A stretch of DNA of 64,000 bases from Periweissella fabaria. GTDB taxonomy: Bacteria > Bacillota > Bacilli > Lactobacillales > Lactobacillaceae. Under the pieces are notes generated by a model. The model was not told where the DNA came from. It saw only the letters and a list, made by a program, of their open reading frames with translations, and did not search any database. The DNA is taken from contig NZ_CAKKNS010000002.1 of NCBI RefSeq assembly GCF_918814575.1, forward strand, positions 62,001 through 126,000, in the 5' to 3' direction. Of the stretch, positions 8,502-19,200 are shown piece by piece. The number at the start of each line of letters is the position of its first letter. Position 1 is the stretch's first letter. The translations under genes were made by a program, and so were the position numbers.

Positions 8502-8975
8502 ATGCAAGAACGAATTTCATGGGATGAATATTTTATGCTACAAGCAGTTGCGTTAGCATCACGTTCAACGTGTAATCGCTTATCAGTTGGGGCAGTATTA
8601 GTTCGTGATAAACGCCTAATTGCTAGTGGCTACAACGGCTCGGTAGAAGGAGATGCCCATTGTATTGATGAGGGTGATTTAATAGTTGATGGTCATTGCA
8701 TTCGGACAATTCATGCTGAACAGAATGCGTTATTGCAATGTGCCAAGTATGGTGTACCAGTTGATGGTGCTGAAGTATACGTAACGGATTTTCCGTGTGC
8801 TAATTGTACTAAGATGTTGTTACAAGCTGGTATTAAAAAGATTAATTATCTTCGTAATTATCGAAATGATGATTTTGCGATGCATTTAATTAACTTGAAA
8901 AAAGTCGAATTAAATCAGGTTCATTTTTCACCAAATTCACAGGACGCTGTGGATTTAGCTAAGTTTACCAATTAA
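8502..8975 (+). CDS. comEB: ComEB, deoxycytidylate (dCMP) deaminase family
   Basis: Zinc-dependent deaminase: His71-Ala-Glu73 holds the zinc ligand and catalytic Glu, and PCANC (98-102) gives the two Cys ligands. The family converts dCMP to dUMP, the precursor of dTMP. The gene sits in the comE cluster by convention but is not needed for DNA uptake in Bacillus. An additional His/Cys pair (AHCIDEGD, DGHC at about 52-66) matches the extra metal site typical of dCMP deaminases. ACAGGAG precedes the ATG. It has its own promoter and lies directly against comEC. Confidence 0.93.
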   Translation: MQERISWDEYFMLQAVALASRSTCNRLSVGAVLVRDKRLIASGYNGSVEGDAHCIDEGDLIVDGHCIRTIHAEQNALLQCAKYGVPVDGAEVYVTDFPCANCTKMLLQAGIKKINYLRNYRNDDFAMHLINLKKVELNQVHFSPNSQDAVDLAKFTN

Positions 8976-8997
8976 GCAACGTTGGATATTTCCAGCC

Positions 8998-11223
8998 TTG
9001 GCAACAATTACCATTTCAGTCGTGATCCTCGGCCATAATTGGTGGGCAATTGGGGCCTTATTTATCATCTTACTACGTATATATTTTTTAAAAGAACCAC
9101 AGGTTTTAATTGTCACATTAATTACATGTGGCTTTTTTTATTACTGGTTGGATACGTTTAAGCAACATAATCAAGACTTGCAACAACAAGTTCAACAGCA
9201 GCTTGATCAAAGTGTTGAGTTTGATTTTACCGCTTGGGCAGATGAACTAGATGTTGATGGTAATATTTTAAAAACTGTAGCGACACTCCCTCAAACGGAC
9301 ACTAAAATTTTAGTTAATGCGGTTATAGGTGATAAAACAACTAAAGAACAGCTTGAACAGGTGACGGGCCGCATTGTCTTAAATATCCGTGGTAATATTA
9401 AATTGATTGATGAAGCAACTAATCCAGGACAATTTGATAGTCGTAAATTTTATGCCTTGCAACAGATCAATGCAACCTTAAGTAAAGGTCAAGTTAAAGT
9501 AGTTCAAAAGCTAGGTGATACTGCTACGCTGATTGGCTGGGTGCATAAATTACATCAAAAGGTTATCGCGTATTTTGAAACCCTACCATCAAACTTACGA
9601 TTTTATGGAGAAACCTTGATATTAGGATATATTAGATCCGATTTTTACCAAGAAAATCAAGGAATTCGTGAGCTAGGATTATTACACTTGTTTAGTATTT
9701 CTGGCTTCCAAGTGGTCATGTTTATTAAGTTACTTCGCTGGTTTTTTAACCAATTGCGGATTCCAATTGAAATAACAGCAATCCTAACGTTGCTACTGTT
9801 ACCACTATATTTTCTGTTTTCGGGCAGTATTCCTTCACTAATTCGGGCAATTATTGTCGGTATGGTAGCACAAGGTTTGTTAATTATTAAGTCGCGCTTA
9901 ACAACGTTAGATAGTTGGAGTCTTAGTTTATTAGGTGGGGTTGTGATTGAGCCTGGAATTTTAGAAATGCTAGGTGGACAATTGTCATATTTATTAGCAT
10001 TGGCATTAGTTTTTGTACGGGGTTTGAAATTTTGGCAAGAAATTATTATGATGAATTTGATTATTCTGCCGCTCTTGTTAGCCACCACTTATCAGACCCA
10101 TTTATTAGCTTTTTTGGCTAATTTTATTTTCATTCCGATATTTACGCATTTAATGGTGCCGTTGACAACGATAGGCGTACTGATATTCCCAATCTTTCCG
10201 GTATTATCAAACGGAATTGATTATATAATTGCGGAACTTAGTACATTAATAACCTGGTTAAGTAAGTTGCCTGGAAATATTATTTTTGGCCACTTTAACA
10301 TTGGATTAGCTTTATTGGCTACCGGGATGACGTTTTATTTAATGCAAAATTTTAAGAGTCGCCGAGGCTGGTTAATTTTATTGAGTATTTATTTCGTGGG
10401 CTTTGTTGGCCTTAAAATACCTTTGCATGGTAGCGTTGCCTTTGTCGATATTGGACAAGGCGACAGTATTGTCATTCAAATGCCATATCACCGTGAAGTG
10501 ACGATAATTGATACTGGTGGTCGATTGGCGATGCCACTTAAACAGAGTTGGCAACGACGTCAGAAACAGGCTAAAACCAATGCTGATATGTTTTTAGTAC
10601 CGTATCTAATGTATCAAGGAATTGCTAATATCAAGCAAATTATTCTAACGCATGCGGATGCTGATCATGCAGGGGATGTTGAAATTCTCTTAAAAACTTT
10701 TAAAGTTCAACATTTATACGTCGGTCAAGAGATGGAAAAGATGCCTAAGTATCAACAATTGGCCAATAAATATCACGTTGATTTAGTGGGGGTTCATGCT
10801 GGGCAAAAATTGCCAGGGCTACCGTTAGAGATTTTATGGCCAATTGTTAGCGGCCAAGGGAAAAATGAAGATTCGGTTGTTACTCGTGGCTCGTTTGGAA
10901 AATTAAATTTTTTGTTTATGGGTGATCTTAATCGAGAAAATGAATTAAGGTTACCAACAAAGGCAATTTCAGCAACACAAGTAATTAAATTGGGCCATCA
11001 TGGTAGTAAGACCAGTAGTGATGAACGTTTTTTACAAGCGGCTAAACCTGAGATAGCAATTATATCTGCTGGTCGCAATAATCGTTATCATCATCCACAT
11101 CAAGAAACGTTGGCAACTTTAGCAGCTAATAAAATTTCTTATTTTAGTACTGCTAGAGATGGTATGATTAAATATGAATGGTCCCTATTTGGTGGCCACT
11201 GGTCGAAAATGAAAAGTGAGTAA
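8998..11223 (+). CDS. comEC: ComEC, DNA-uptake channel protein
   Basis: Polytopic membrane channel that carries single-stranded DNA into the cell. At least 741 residues: N-terminal membrane segments, an extracellular OB-like region, the Competence multi-span core (about 200-480), and a C-terminal metallo-beta-lactamase-like domain (DIGQGDSIV, THADADHAGD, KLGHHGSKTSSDE, YHHPH). The start is uncertain. TTG at 8998 is the first standard start, but the frame is open back to 8959 and reads IKQRWIFPAL just upstream, which resembles typical ComEC N-termini. An ATT at 8971, overlapping the comEB stop, is a possible alternative. Neither has a strong ribosome binding site. Confidence 0.93.
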   Translation: MATITISVVILGHNWWAIGALFIILLRIYFLKEPQVLIVTLITCGFFYYWLDTFKQHNQDLQQQVQQQLDQSVEFDFTAWADELDVDGNILKTVATLPQTDTKILVNAVIGDKTTKEQLEQVTGRIVLNIRGNIKLIDEATNPGQFDSRKFYALQQINATLSKGQVKVVQKLGDTATLIGWVHKLHQKVIAYFETLPSNLRFYGETLILGYIRSDFYQENQGIRELGLLHLFSISGFQVVMFIKLLRWFFNQLRIPIEITAILTLLLLPLYFLFSGSIPSLIRAIIVGMVAQGLLIIKSRLTTLDSWSLSLLGGVVIEPGILEMLGGQLSYLLALALVFVRGLKFWQEIIMMNLIILPLLLATTYQTHLLAFLANFIFIPIFTHLMVPLTTIGVLIFPIFPVLSNGIDYIIAELSTLITWLSKLPGNIIFGHFNIGLALLATGMTFYLMQNFKSRRGWLILLSIYFVGFVGLKIPLHGSVAFVDIGQGDSIVIQMPYHREVTIIDTGGRLAMPLKQSWQRRQKQAKTNADMFLVPYLMYQGIANIKQIILTHADADHAGDVEILLKTFKVQHLYVGQEMEKMPKYQQLANKYHVDLVGVHAGQKLPGLPLEILWPIVSGQGKNEDSVVTRGSFGKLNFLFMGDLNRENELRLPTKAISATQVIKLGHHGSKTSSDERFLQAAKPEIAIISAGRNNRYHHPHQETLATLAANKISYFSTARDGMIKYEWSLFGGHWSKMKSE

Positions 11224-11229
11224 TAGTTT

Positions 11230-12246
11230 ATGAACATACAGAATTTAACCCAACAATTAACCAGTTCACCTCAGCCAGTGTATCTAATACAAAGTGAACA
11301 ATTATATATTCTCGAAAAAGCCCGCCAAGCATGTAAAGGATTAATCGCATTAGAAGAACAAGCAATGAATTATGCTAGTTATGATATGGACGATGTTGAT
11401 TTAGAAGTCGCTTTAGCTGATGCAGCTACGATTCCATTTTTTGGTGAGCGGCGAGTTGTCGTTTTGGAAAAGCCACTTTTTTTAACTGGTGAAACGAAAA
11501 AGCAACGTGCCAATCATAATTTGGATGCCTTATTAGCATATTTAGAGCGGCCAGAACCGGATACAACATTAGTGTTTTTAGCCCCTTATGAAAAGCTTGA
11601 TAAGCGTAAAAAGGTAGTTAAAGCCCTTTTGAAAGTCGCTGAAGTATTTGATTTTGGAGTGATTTCCGAGCGTGACATCCATGAATTAATCAATACCGAT
11701 ATGCGGGAGCATGGCTTCAAGATTGAACCAGCTGCGATGAATGTTTTGATTCAACGGACGAACGCTGATTTAACAATTATTATGCAAGAACTTGGTAAAC
11801 TATATTTATATTGTTACCAAGAAAAAGTAATTAATCGGGCAGCCGTTGAAGATTTGGTGACTAAGTCGTTAGGTGAAAATGTTTTTGATTTAGTGACGGC
11901 TGTATTAGCTAGAAAAACCACGACGGCATTAACGCTTTATCACGAATTACGTATTAATGGGGAAGAACCATTAAAAATGAATGCCTTACTAATCGGTCAA
12001 TTTCGCTTGTTGTTGCAAGTTAAGGGGTTAATGCCAAAGGTGCGCAACGAAAAGGAATTAGCCACGCAACTTAAGGTGCACCCTTATCGGGTCAAATTAG
12101 CTAATCAAGCTAGTAGTCGCTTTACGATGCAAGATTTAAGCCGGGCATATTTAGGATTATTTGATTTAGAAAAGCAATTGAAGAGTACTCAACGTGATCC
12201 TGAAATCTTATTTGAATTATTTATGATTAATTTTGTAAATAAATAA
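11230..12246 (+). CDS. holA: DNA polymerase III subunit delta
   Basis: Clamp-loader subunit that opens the beta sliding clamp. It is 338 residues with the family layout: N-terminal AAA+-like domain (PVYLIQSEQLYILEKAR, TLVFLAPYEKLDKRKK), lid, and C-terminal collar domain (NALLIGQFRLLLQVKGLM, HPYRVKLA). As usual for delta, no functional P-loop is present. It starts 6 bases after comEC and is probably co-transcribed; comEC-holA-rpsT is a conserved Firmicutes order, here with rpsO inserted before rpsT. Confidence 0.94.
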   Translation: MNIQNLTQQLTSSPQPVYLIQSEQLYILEKARQACKGLIALEEQAMNYASYDMDDVDLEVALADAATIPFFGERRVVVLEKPLFLTGETKKQRANHNLDALLAYLERPEPDTTLVFLAPYEKLDKRKKVVKALLKVAEVFDFGVISERDIHELINTDMREHGFKIEPAAMNVLIQRTNADLTIIMQELGKLYLYCYQEKVINRAAVEDLVTKSLGENVFDLVTAVLARKTTTALTLYHELRINGEEPLKMNALLIGQFRLLLQVKGLMPKVRNEKELATQLKVHPYRVKLANQASSRFTMQDLSRAYLGLFDLEKQLKSTQRDPEILFELFMINFVNK

Positions 12247-12254
12247 TATTTTAC

Positions 12255-12283
12255 TTGCATTAACAAGAAGTAACGTGTAACAT
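12255..12283 (+). promoter_or_regulatory. rpsO promoter
   Basis: TTGCAT (12255-12260), 17-base spacer, TAACAT (12278-12283). Confidence 0.7.
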
Positions 12284-12287
12284 TATA

Positions 12288-12381
12288 AAAGTGCTAAAGA
12301 GCACAGCCTCTTACTTAGTTTATCGGTTCACCGTCGATTTACTCGGTTTTTGGAATAAATAAAGAAAGGTGGAAATAACCC
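12288..12381 (+). promoter_or_regulatory. rpsO 5' leader, possible S15 autoregulatory region
   Basis: About 95 transcribed, non-coding bases with several short complementary segments: GTGCT/AGCAC at 12291-12304, and CGGTTCACCG followed by a second CGG around 12324-12348. S15 is known to repress its own mRNA through short leader structures in several bacteria. A similar role here is inference only. Confidence 0.35.
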
Positions 12382-12651
12382 ATGGCTATTTCACAAGCAC
12401 GTAAGAACGAACTTATTAAGCAATTTGGTCGTCACGAAGGCGATACTGGTTCTGTTGAAGTTCAAGTTGCAGTCCTTACTGAAGACATCAACGAATTGAA
12501 CGCTCACTTCTCAATTCACAAGCACGACTTCCACTCACAACGTGGTTTAATGAAGAAGATCGGTCACCGTCGTAACTTATTACGTTACCTCCGTAACTCA
12601 GATGTTCAACGTTACCGTGAATTGATTAAGGCACTTGGTTTACGTCGTTAA
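12382..12651 (+). CDS. rpsO: 30S ribosomal protein S15
   Basis: An 89-residue primary 16S rRNA-binding protein, normal length. The recognisable helices contain [28 protein letters not shown] and the C-terminal [17 protein letters not shown] precedes the ATG. Strong, high-expression codon bias. It has its own promoter and no terminator before rpsT, so S15 and S20 are probably made from one transcript. Confidence 0.98.
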   Translation: MAISQARKNELIKQFGRHEGDTGSVEVQVAVLTEDINELNAHFSIHKHDFHSQRGLMKKIGHRRNLLRYLRNSDVQRYRELIKALGLRR

Positions 12652-12713
12652 TATTTACATTAACCACTAAATTAACTGCTATATAACAGAAAAAAGACCA
12701 GGAGGAATTATCA

Positions 12714-12968
12714 ATGCCAGTTATTGAATCTTCAATCCAACGTGTCCGCACTAACGAAAAGGCGCAAGCTCGTCGTGCTTCTCAATTGAGCTCATACCGT
12801 ACTCAAGTTAAGAAGTTCGTTGCCGCTGCTGCTGCCGGTGCTGACAATGCCCAAGACTTATACGTTGCTGCTTCTTCAGCAATTGACAAAGCCGTAAGCA
12901 AGGGTTTGATCAAAAAGAACAAAGCATCACGTGACAAGTCACGTTTGGCTGCTAAGTTGAGCAAGTAA
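12714..12968 (+). CDS. rpsT: 30S ribosomal protein S20
   Basis: An 84-residue, Lys/Ala-rich three-helix protein that binds the 16S rRNA 5' domain. It begins [18 protein letters not shown] and ends with [18 protein letters not shown], typical of S20. AGGAGG (12701-12706) precedes the ATG. It is the last gene of the rpsO-rpsT unit. Confidence 0.97.
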   Translation: MPVIESSIQRVRTNEKAQARRASQLSSYRTQVKKFVAAAAAGADNAQDLYVAASSAIDKAVSKGLIKKNKASRDKSRLAAKLSK

Positions 12969-12980
12969 TTGCAATTTAAG

Positions 12981-13018
12981 AAGTTCTATGATGAATTATT
13001 TCATCGTAGAACTTTTTT
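12981..13018 (+). terminator. Terminator after rpsT
   Basis: A 15-bp stem with one G-T pair (12981-12995 with 13000-13014), 4-base loop, T run. Confidence 0.92.
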
Positions 13019-13050
13019 TGTATAATAATGATTTTAATTGACTATACCGG

Positions 13051-13080
13051 TTGCCCAGACTTTCGTTTTAATGATACTAT
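13051..13080 (+). promoter_or_regulatory. trmK operon promoter
   Basis: TTGCCC (13051-13056), 18-base spacer, TACTAT (13075-13080) preceded by TGA, an extended -10. Confidence 0.55.
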
Positions 13081-13117
13081 TTTAAGTAGAAATTAAAAGA
13101 AATCAGGGATACATATA

Positions 13118-13795
13118 ATGTATGGACACAAACTTTCGCAACGCCTTGCTGCAGTTGCACAAATGGTACCACAAGGTGCACGGGTTGCTGACATTGGTTC
13201 TGATCACGCGTATTTGCCAGTCAATTTACTTTTAAATAAAAAAATTGATTTTGCTGTTGCTGGTGAAGTTGCAGTCGGCCCAATGAAAAATGCCGCATCG
13301 GAAGTTAATAAGCAAGGCTTTCAAGATCGGATTATAGTTCGCTTAGCAGATGGACTTGCAGCAATTGAACCAATCGATGCAATCGATACGGTTGTTATTG
13401 CTGGAATGGGTGGAATCTTGATTAGTAAGATTTTAGATGCTGGCCCACGTTTTGAAACATTAATCTTACAGCCAAATACTGATGAAGCAACTGTTCGAGA
13501 ATGGCTAGAACAACATGCGTATCAAATTGTGGCTGAAGATATTGTGGCTGAAGATAATCACACATATGAATTAATTAAAGCAATACCAGGGGATATGACA
13601 CTATCAGCACATGATAAACAATTTGGACCATATCTTAGTGAGATACAATCTGATGTTTGGCGTGCTAAATGGGAACATGAATTAGATCGTAAGGAAAAAG
13701 TACTAGGTTTCTTACAAGCAGCCACACCAGTTCATGAAGATCGTATTGCTGAAACACAAGCTGAAATAGCGACGATTCAAGAGGTACTAAAATGA
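13118..13795 (+). CDS. trmK: tRNA (adenine22-N1)-methyltransferase TrmK
   Basis: SAM-dependent methyltransferase that makes m1A22 in tRNA. It is 225 residues, with the SAM-binding motif VADIGSDHAYLP at about 23-34, the catalytic/core motif VIAGMGG near 94-100 and ILQPNT near 113. A C-terminal coiled helical part (EHELDRKEKVLGFL) is normal for the family. The stop overlaps the next start (ATGA), indicating translational coupling with the Nif3 gene, an arrangement conserved in Firmicutes. Confidence 0.93.
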   Translation: MYGHKLSQRLAAVAQMVPQGARVADIGSDHAYLPVNLLLNKKIDFAVAGEVAVGPMKNAASEVNKQGFQDRIIVRLADGLAAIEPIDAIDTVVIAGMGGILISKILDAGPRFETLILQPNTDEATVREWLEQHAYQIVAEDIVAEDNHTYELIKAIPGDMTLSAHDKQFGPYLSEIQSDVWRAKWEHELDRKEKVLGFLQAATPVHEDRIAETQAEIATIQEVLK

Positions 13796-14598
13796 CAGTC
13801 ATTCGCGGATATGAACTTGTAAAACGAATTGAAGAATTTGCGCCACTAACGCTAGCTGAAAGTTGGGATCATAGTGGTTTACAAATTGGGGATTTAAAAA
13901 AACCAATTCATAAAGTTATGACCACTCTTGATGTGCGACCTGAAGTGGTCCAAGAAGCAATTGCCCAAGGAGTTGATTTTATTTTGGCACATCATCCGAT
14001 AATGTTTAAACCAGCTTATGATTTAGACTTGGCTAATCCACAAAATCGGATGTATGCAGATTTATTACGCCATAATATTACCGTATACGCAGCACATACT
14101 AATTTGGATAAAGTTAGTGACGGGATGAATGACTGGTTAGCACAAATTATTGGTTTACCAGACACAACACCATTAATCCCAGAACCAAACCAACCTGAAA
14201 TTGGTTTGGGGCGAATTGGTAACTTACCAGCCCCAACTTTATTAAAAGACTTTGCTAATCGGTTATGTCAAACTTTTAAAGTTGAGCATGTTCGATTAAT
14301 TACGACAGATACTGATCAATTCATTAAACGTGTCGCAATTGTTGGTGGCTCTGGGTCTGAATTTTATGCTGAAGCAAAAGCACAAGGTGCCGATGTCTTA
14401 GTAACAGCTGATGTTAGCTATCATGTAGCACATGACATTTTATCAAGTGGCATCTCTGTGATTGATCCGGGACATCATATGGAATTTTGGATGAAAACAG
14501 CAATGCAACAATTTATTAAGGATTGGTCAAATGATGCCGAATGGGAGCTAGATGTAGTACAATCTAATATAAACACGGATCCATTCCGATTTGTTTAA
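13792..14598 (+). CDS. Nif3-like dinuclear metal-binding protein (YqfO family)
   Basis: A 268-residue NIF3 family protein with the metal-ligand motifs LAHHPIMF (about 64-71), AAHTNLD (about 98-104) and DPGHHMEFW near 222. It is the short form without the extra CutA-like domain found in Bacillus YqfO. The family is often labelled GTP cyclohydrolase 1 type 2, but the true role is unsettled. The ATG overlaps the trmK stop. pepT follows 23 bases later. Confidence 0.88.
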   Translation: MTVIRGYELVKRIEEFAPLTLAESWDHSGLQIGDLKKPIHKVMTTLDVRPEVVQEAIAQGVDFILAHHPIMFKPAYDLDLANPQNRMYADLLRHNITVYAAHTNLDKVSDGMNDWLAQIIGLPDTTPLIPEPNQPEIGLGRIGNLPAPTLLKDFANRLCQTFKVEHVRLITTDTDQFIKRVAIVGGSGSEFYAEAKAQGADVLVTADVSYHVAHDILSSGISVIDPGHHMEFWMKTAMQQFIKDWSNDAEWELDVVQSNINTDPFRFV

Positions 14599-14621
14599 GT
14601 CAAAGAAAGAGGTATAAGCAA

Positions 14622-15851
14622 TTGGCTAAATACGAAAATTTAGTACCACGTTTTATCAAATATGCGAAAGTTAACACTCGTTCAAACGAAGAATCAACAA
14701 CTATTCCATCAGATCCAAAGGAAGTCGCTTTTTTAGCAGATTTAGCAACTGAATTAAAGGAAATGGGTTTGCAAAATGTGCGAACTATGAAAGATGGTTA
14801 CGTTTTTGCTGAATTAGCAAGTAACATTGATAAAGATGTACCAACGATTGGTTTTATTTCACACGTTGATACTGCCGATTTCAATTCTGAAAACGTGCAA
14901 CCACAAATCCACGAAAACTATGACGGTAAGTCAGATATTAAGTTGAGTGATGAATGGACTTTAAGTCAAGCTGAATTCCCTAACATGAAGAACTATGAAG
15001 GTCACACTTTGATTACTTCAGATGGTAGCACTTTACTTGGTGCTGATGATAAAGCCGGGGTCGCAGAAATTATTGCTGCTATGGAATACTTGATTGCTAA
15101 TCCGGATGTTAAGCACGGTACTATCAAAGTTGCTTTTGGTCCTGATGAAGAAATCGGAATTGGTGCGGACAATTTTGACACTAAAGAATTTGGTGCTGAT
15201 TTTGCCTACACTGTTGATGGTGGTCCATTAGGTGAATTAGAATGGGAAACTTTCAATGCTGCTGATGCAAAAATCTCAGTTCAAGGTAAGAATGTCCACC
15301 CTGGTTCAGCTAAAGACACAATGATTAACGCAATCCAAGTTGTCATGGATTTCCACGCCGCTTTACCAGAACATGATCGTCCAGAACACACTGAAGGAAC
15401 TGAAGGTTTCTGGCACGTAATGCAAATTAGTGGTTCACCAGAATCAGCTACAAGCCGTTACATTGTCCGCGATCACGATCGTCAAAAGTTTGAAGAACGT
15501 AAGCAATTATTACTTACAATCGCTGACAAAATGAATGCGGACTTTGGTACTAACCGGATTAACGTTGAAATCAAAGACCAATACTTTAACATGGGTGAAG
15601 TATTAAAAGACGACATGCGTTCAGTTGACTTAGCAGCTGACGCCATGAAGGCTCTTGATATTAAACCATTAATCGAACCTGTTCGTGGTGGTACTGATGG
15701 TTCTAAGATTACTTTCCTTGGCACACCAACACCAAACCTCTTTGCAGGTGGTGAAAACATGCACTCACGGTTTGAATTTGTGTCTGCTCAAGTAATGGAA
15801 CAAGCAGTTGATACATTATTAAAAATTTCAGAATTAAACATTACTGATTAA
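14622..15851 (+). CDS. pepT: Peptidase T (tripeptide aminopeptidase)
   Basis: Zinc-dependent M20 exopeptidase that removes the N-terminal residue from tripeptides, part of the peptide-utilisation system of lactic acid bacteria. It is 409 residues. Metal and catalytic motifs are SHVDTAD near 85, GADDKAG near 146, PDEEIGIG near 178, [12 protein letters not shown] near 199, and RGGTDGS plus [11 protein letters not shown] near the end. It starts with TTG at 14622 after AAAGAGG. It is the last gene of the trmK-nif3-pepT unit. Confidence 0.96.
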   Translation: MAKYENLVPRFIKYAKVNTRSNEESTTIPSDPKEVAFLADLATELKEMGLQNVRTMKDGYVFAELASNIDKDVPTIGFISHVDTADFNSENVQPQIHENYDGKSDIKLSDEWTLSQAEFPNMKNYEGHTLITSDGSTLLGADDKAGVAEIIAAMEYLIANPDVKHGTIKVAFGPDEEIGIGADNFDTKEFGADFAYTVDGGPLGELEWETFNAADAKISVQGKNVHPGSAKDTMINAIQVVMDFHAALPEHDRPEHTEGTEGFWHVMQISGSPESATSRYIVRDHDRQKFEERKQLLLTIADKMNADFGTNRINVEIKDQYFNMGEVLKDDMRSVDLAADAMKALDIKPLIEPVRGGTDGSKITFLGTPTPNLFAGGENMHSRFEFVSAQVMEQAVDTLLKISELNITD

Positions 15852-15860
15852 TTAATGGTA

Positions 15861-15898
15861 AATAAAAAAAGTTCGGGATATCCCGAACTTTTTTTATT
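15861..15898. terminator. Bidirectional terminator, 38-base perfect palindrome
   Basis: Palindrome centred at 15879/15880 (gttcggga-ta-tcccgaac) with A and T tracts on either side. It serves pepT and the convergent small gene, whose stop codon (15894-15896) lies inside its right arm. Confidence 0.93.
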
Positions 15899-16076
15899 GT
15901 TGTTTGTTGGCACCAGTTGAAATTTTTGAAAAGATAATTGCACCAGCAAGTCCAATAATAATCGCCCAAATGGCAATAAAGACTGGTGAATAAGTACCAC
16001 CTTCAAGTGCGTGACCAATGTAACCAATAATTTCACCGAAAATCAATGCCCATAAAGCACCCATAAAGTATTTCAT
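15894..16076 (-). CDS. Small membrane protein, YjzD/DUF2929-like
   Basis: A 60-residue protein of two hydrophobic helices (about 4-25 and 33-53) joined by GHALEGGTYSP, then a short polar tail. This matches the two-helix, Gly-rich-hinge pattern of DUF2929 (YjzD) proteins, which are widespread in Bacilli and have no firm function. The ATG at 16076 follows AAAAGG; a GTG three codons earlier overlaps that region and is less likely. It is the only minus-strand gene here and faces the end of pepT. Confidence 0.8.
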   Translation of the reverse strand: MKYFMGALWALIFGEIIGYIGHALEGGTYSPVFIAIWAIIIGLAGAIIFSKISTGANKQQ

Positions 16077-16115
16077 AATGTACACCTTTTCGTTTATTCA
16101 TAATTTCACTATTAG

Positions 16116-16143
16116 TTTACGCTCTCTATATTTAAATGCAAGT
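16116..16143 (-). promoter_or_regulatory. Promoter of the YjzD-like gene
   Basis: On the minus strand: TTGCAT (16143-16138), 16-base spacer, TAAACT (16121-16116). Confidence 0.5.
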
Positions 16144-16154
16144 CTAAATGTTTT

Positions 16155-16165
16155 TGATATAATAA
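16155..16165 (+). promoter_or_regulatory. dnaE promoter, extended -10 type
   Basis: TTTGA-TATAAT with the hexamer at 16160-16165 and a TGn extension, the same string as before comEB. It is divergent from the YjzD-like promoter; the two are about 20 bases apart. Confidence 0.6.
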
Positions 16166-16213
16166 GAGTAACAACTTTGACGATGGCTTATATAAATGAA
16201 AAGGGGGACTGTA

Positions 16214-19200
16214 ATGAGTTATTTTCCAATCCAAGCATTAAGTGCATATAGTCTATTAAAAAGTCCAACAACCCCTAAAGGTTTAGTAACTAAAGCCAAA
16301 GCGCTTGGTTATCAAAATATCGCTTTAACAGATATCGATGTTATGTATGGTGTCGTTGATTTTTATAATGCCGCTATTGAAGCAGAAATGAAACCAATCT
16401 TAGGTTTAACGTTAAAAATTAATGGGCTTGTTAACCAAAGCACAATTGGAGCAATCGTGCTAATCGCTAAAAATAGCCAAGGTTATCAAAATTTAATGAA
16501 AATATCATCCTATAAGATGACTTTAACAAATCCTAACGAAGCTAATTTTGGTGCGATTAAGGATTTTTTAGCCGATTTAATTGTGATTAGTCCAGTAGGT
16601 GGTGAAGTTGATCAACTTATTCAACAAGGGCAGTTAGCATTGGCCCAACAAGCTACTACCGAGTTACAACATTTATTTGATGCGAATGCACTTTATCTAG
16701 GGATTAATTTGCAACAGTCGAGGGAACAACGTACGAAATTACAAAATTTTAGTACGCAGGTAGACATCCCATTGGTTGTTGACGAACCGGTCCATTATTT
16801 GGAGCCTAATGATTATTTTGCAAGTAAAGTTTTACAAGCAATTGATGCCAACGTGGTTTTAACTAATTTAGGACAGGTGCGGAGTGAAGTTGGTAGTGCT
16901 TATTTAAAACCATTAGCAAAAATTCAGATGGCTTATATGGAAGCTGGTCTAGCAACTGCTTTTGAAAATAATGAAAATTTAGCTGCGACAATTAATGTTG
17001 AATTAAAGTTTAAACAACCACAATTACCAACGTTTCCGTTACCTGTTGGGACTGATACACGAGTGTATTTAGCCCAAATTAGTCAGGCTGGGTTAGCTAA
17101 ACGCGGACTAAATACGCAAGCATATCAAGAACGGCTTGACCACGAATTAACGGTAATTAATCAATTAGGCTTCAACGATTATTTTTTAATCGTATGGGAT
17201 GTCATGGAATGGGCCCATCAGCAAAATATTCAAACGGGTCCTGGGCGGGGATCAGCTGCTGGTTCTTTAGTTGCCTATGCGTTGACGATTACAGATGTCG
17301 ATCCATTAAAATATGATTTATTATTTGAACGTTTTTTAAATCCAGATCGAGCGCAAATGCCTGATATAGATCTTGATTTACCTGATAATCGACGGGAAGA
17401 AGTATTGAATTATGTCCATGATAAATATGGTCATACCCACGTGGCACAAATTATTACGTTTGGAACTTTGGCAGCTAAACAAGTTATTCGTGATACAGGC
17501 CGTGTTTTTGGGTATACCCAGCCGCAATTAGGGCAATTAGCCAAAGCATTACCTAATGTCCCCCATTTTACATTGGCAAGTGCAATCGAAAATTCACGAA
17601 CTTTTCAAAACATAATTAATGATTTACCCAATGGGAACTTATTATTAAATGTCGCGCAACAATTAGAAGGATTACCACGTAATTATAGTACGCATGCTGC
17701 AGGAGTGGTTATCTCACAAGAACCTCTAACCGACATTGTACCGGTACAAACGGGACCTGATGAGCGGTTAATGACGCAATTACCCAAAAATCCGGTTGAA
17801 TCACTAGGATTGTTGAAAATGGATTTTTTGGGGTTACGTAATTTAACTCTATTAGCAACAACATTAAGTTTGATTCATGAATCAGAACCAACGTTTACGT
17901 TAGACACAATTGCATACGATGATCAAGCAACTTTGAAGATATTTCAGCAAGCGAAAACGAACGGTATTTTTCAATTTGAATCAGAAGGTATTAAAAAAGT
18001 CCTCCGACAATTACAGCCAGATTCATTTGAAATGATTGCTGCCGTTAATGCATTATTCCGCCCCGGACCAATGGAAAATATTTCGCAATTTGTGGCGCGT
18101 AAACATGGTCAAGAACCGGTAGCTTATCCAGATCCAGTGTTGCAGCCAATTTTAGCACCAACTTTTGGGATTATTGTTTACCAGGAACAAGTTATGCGTG
18201 TAGCTTCAGCGTTAGCCGGTTTTACGTTGGCCCAAGCCGATATGTTACGCCGGGCAATCAGTAAGAAAGATGCTAATAAAATTAGTGTTTTACGGCAGCA
18301 ATTTATTAATGGCGCAACCGCATTAGGACATGCAGAAACAGTCGCAGTAACGGTATATGACTATATTGAAGCCTTTGCCAATTACGGCTTTAATCGCTCA
18401 CATGCGATTGCATATTCCAAAATGGCCTATCAATTAGCATTTTTAAAAGTGCATTTTCCACGTGAATTTTTTATTGCGCTAATTAATGCCAATGCTGGTA
18501 ATGACGCTAAAGTTGGGGTCTATATTCAAGAGTTACGTCAAGCTGGAATTGCCGTTGTTGGTCCAGATATTAACCGGAGCATGCGTGAATTTGCGAAAGC
18601 CGATGGGGCGGTTCGCTTTGGGTTGACCGCTATTAAAGGGTTACGGAGTGATTTTATTAATGAATTGCTCCAAGAACGTGATGCTCATGGCCGTTTTGAT
18701 AGTTTGGCTAATCTTATTAGCCGCTTGAGTGATAAATGGCGTAATGAGACGTTATTTACGGCGTTAATAAAAGCCGGTGCTTGTGATAACCTAGGGTACA
18801 ATCGCAAAGAGCTACTCCAAGCTTTAAATGGTATTCTCGAAGCAGTTGGCTTGTCAGGTAGTTCAATGTCATTGTTTGCTACGATGGCGCCTAAAATCGC
18901 AAAATTACCAGATTTTACATTGGCAGAAAAACTAGCGATGGAAATTGAAATGTTAGGGGTTTATATTTCCGCGCATCCGGTTGAACAATATCGTAAGTTG
19001 GCCCAACAAATTGATTTAACAACGATTAATCAATTACAGGTGGATGATAAGGTTAATCTAGTGATTTTAATCACAAAGGTCCATGTGATTCGAACAAAAA
19101 CCGGTCAGGAAATGGCATTTGTGACGGCGACAGATCAAACTGGTGAAATTAGTATTACAATTTTTCCACGGCTATATAACCAACTTAAAATGCAAATTAG

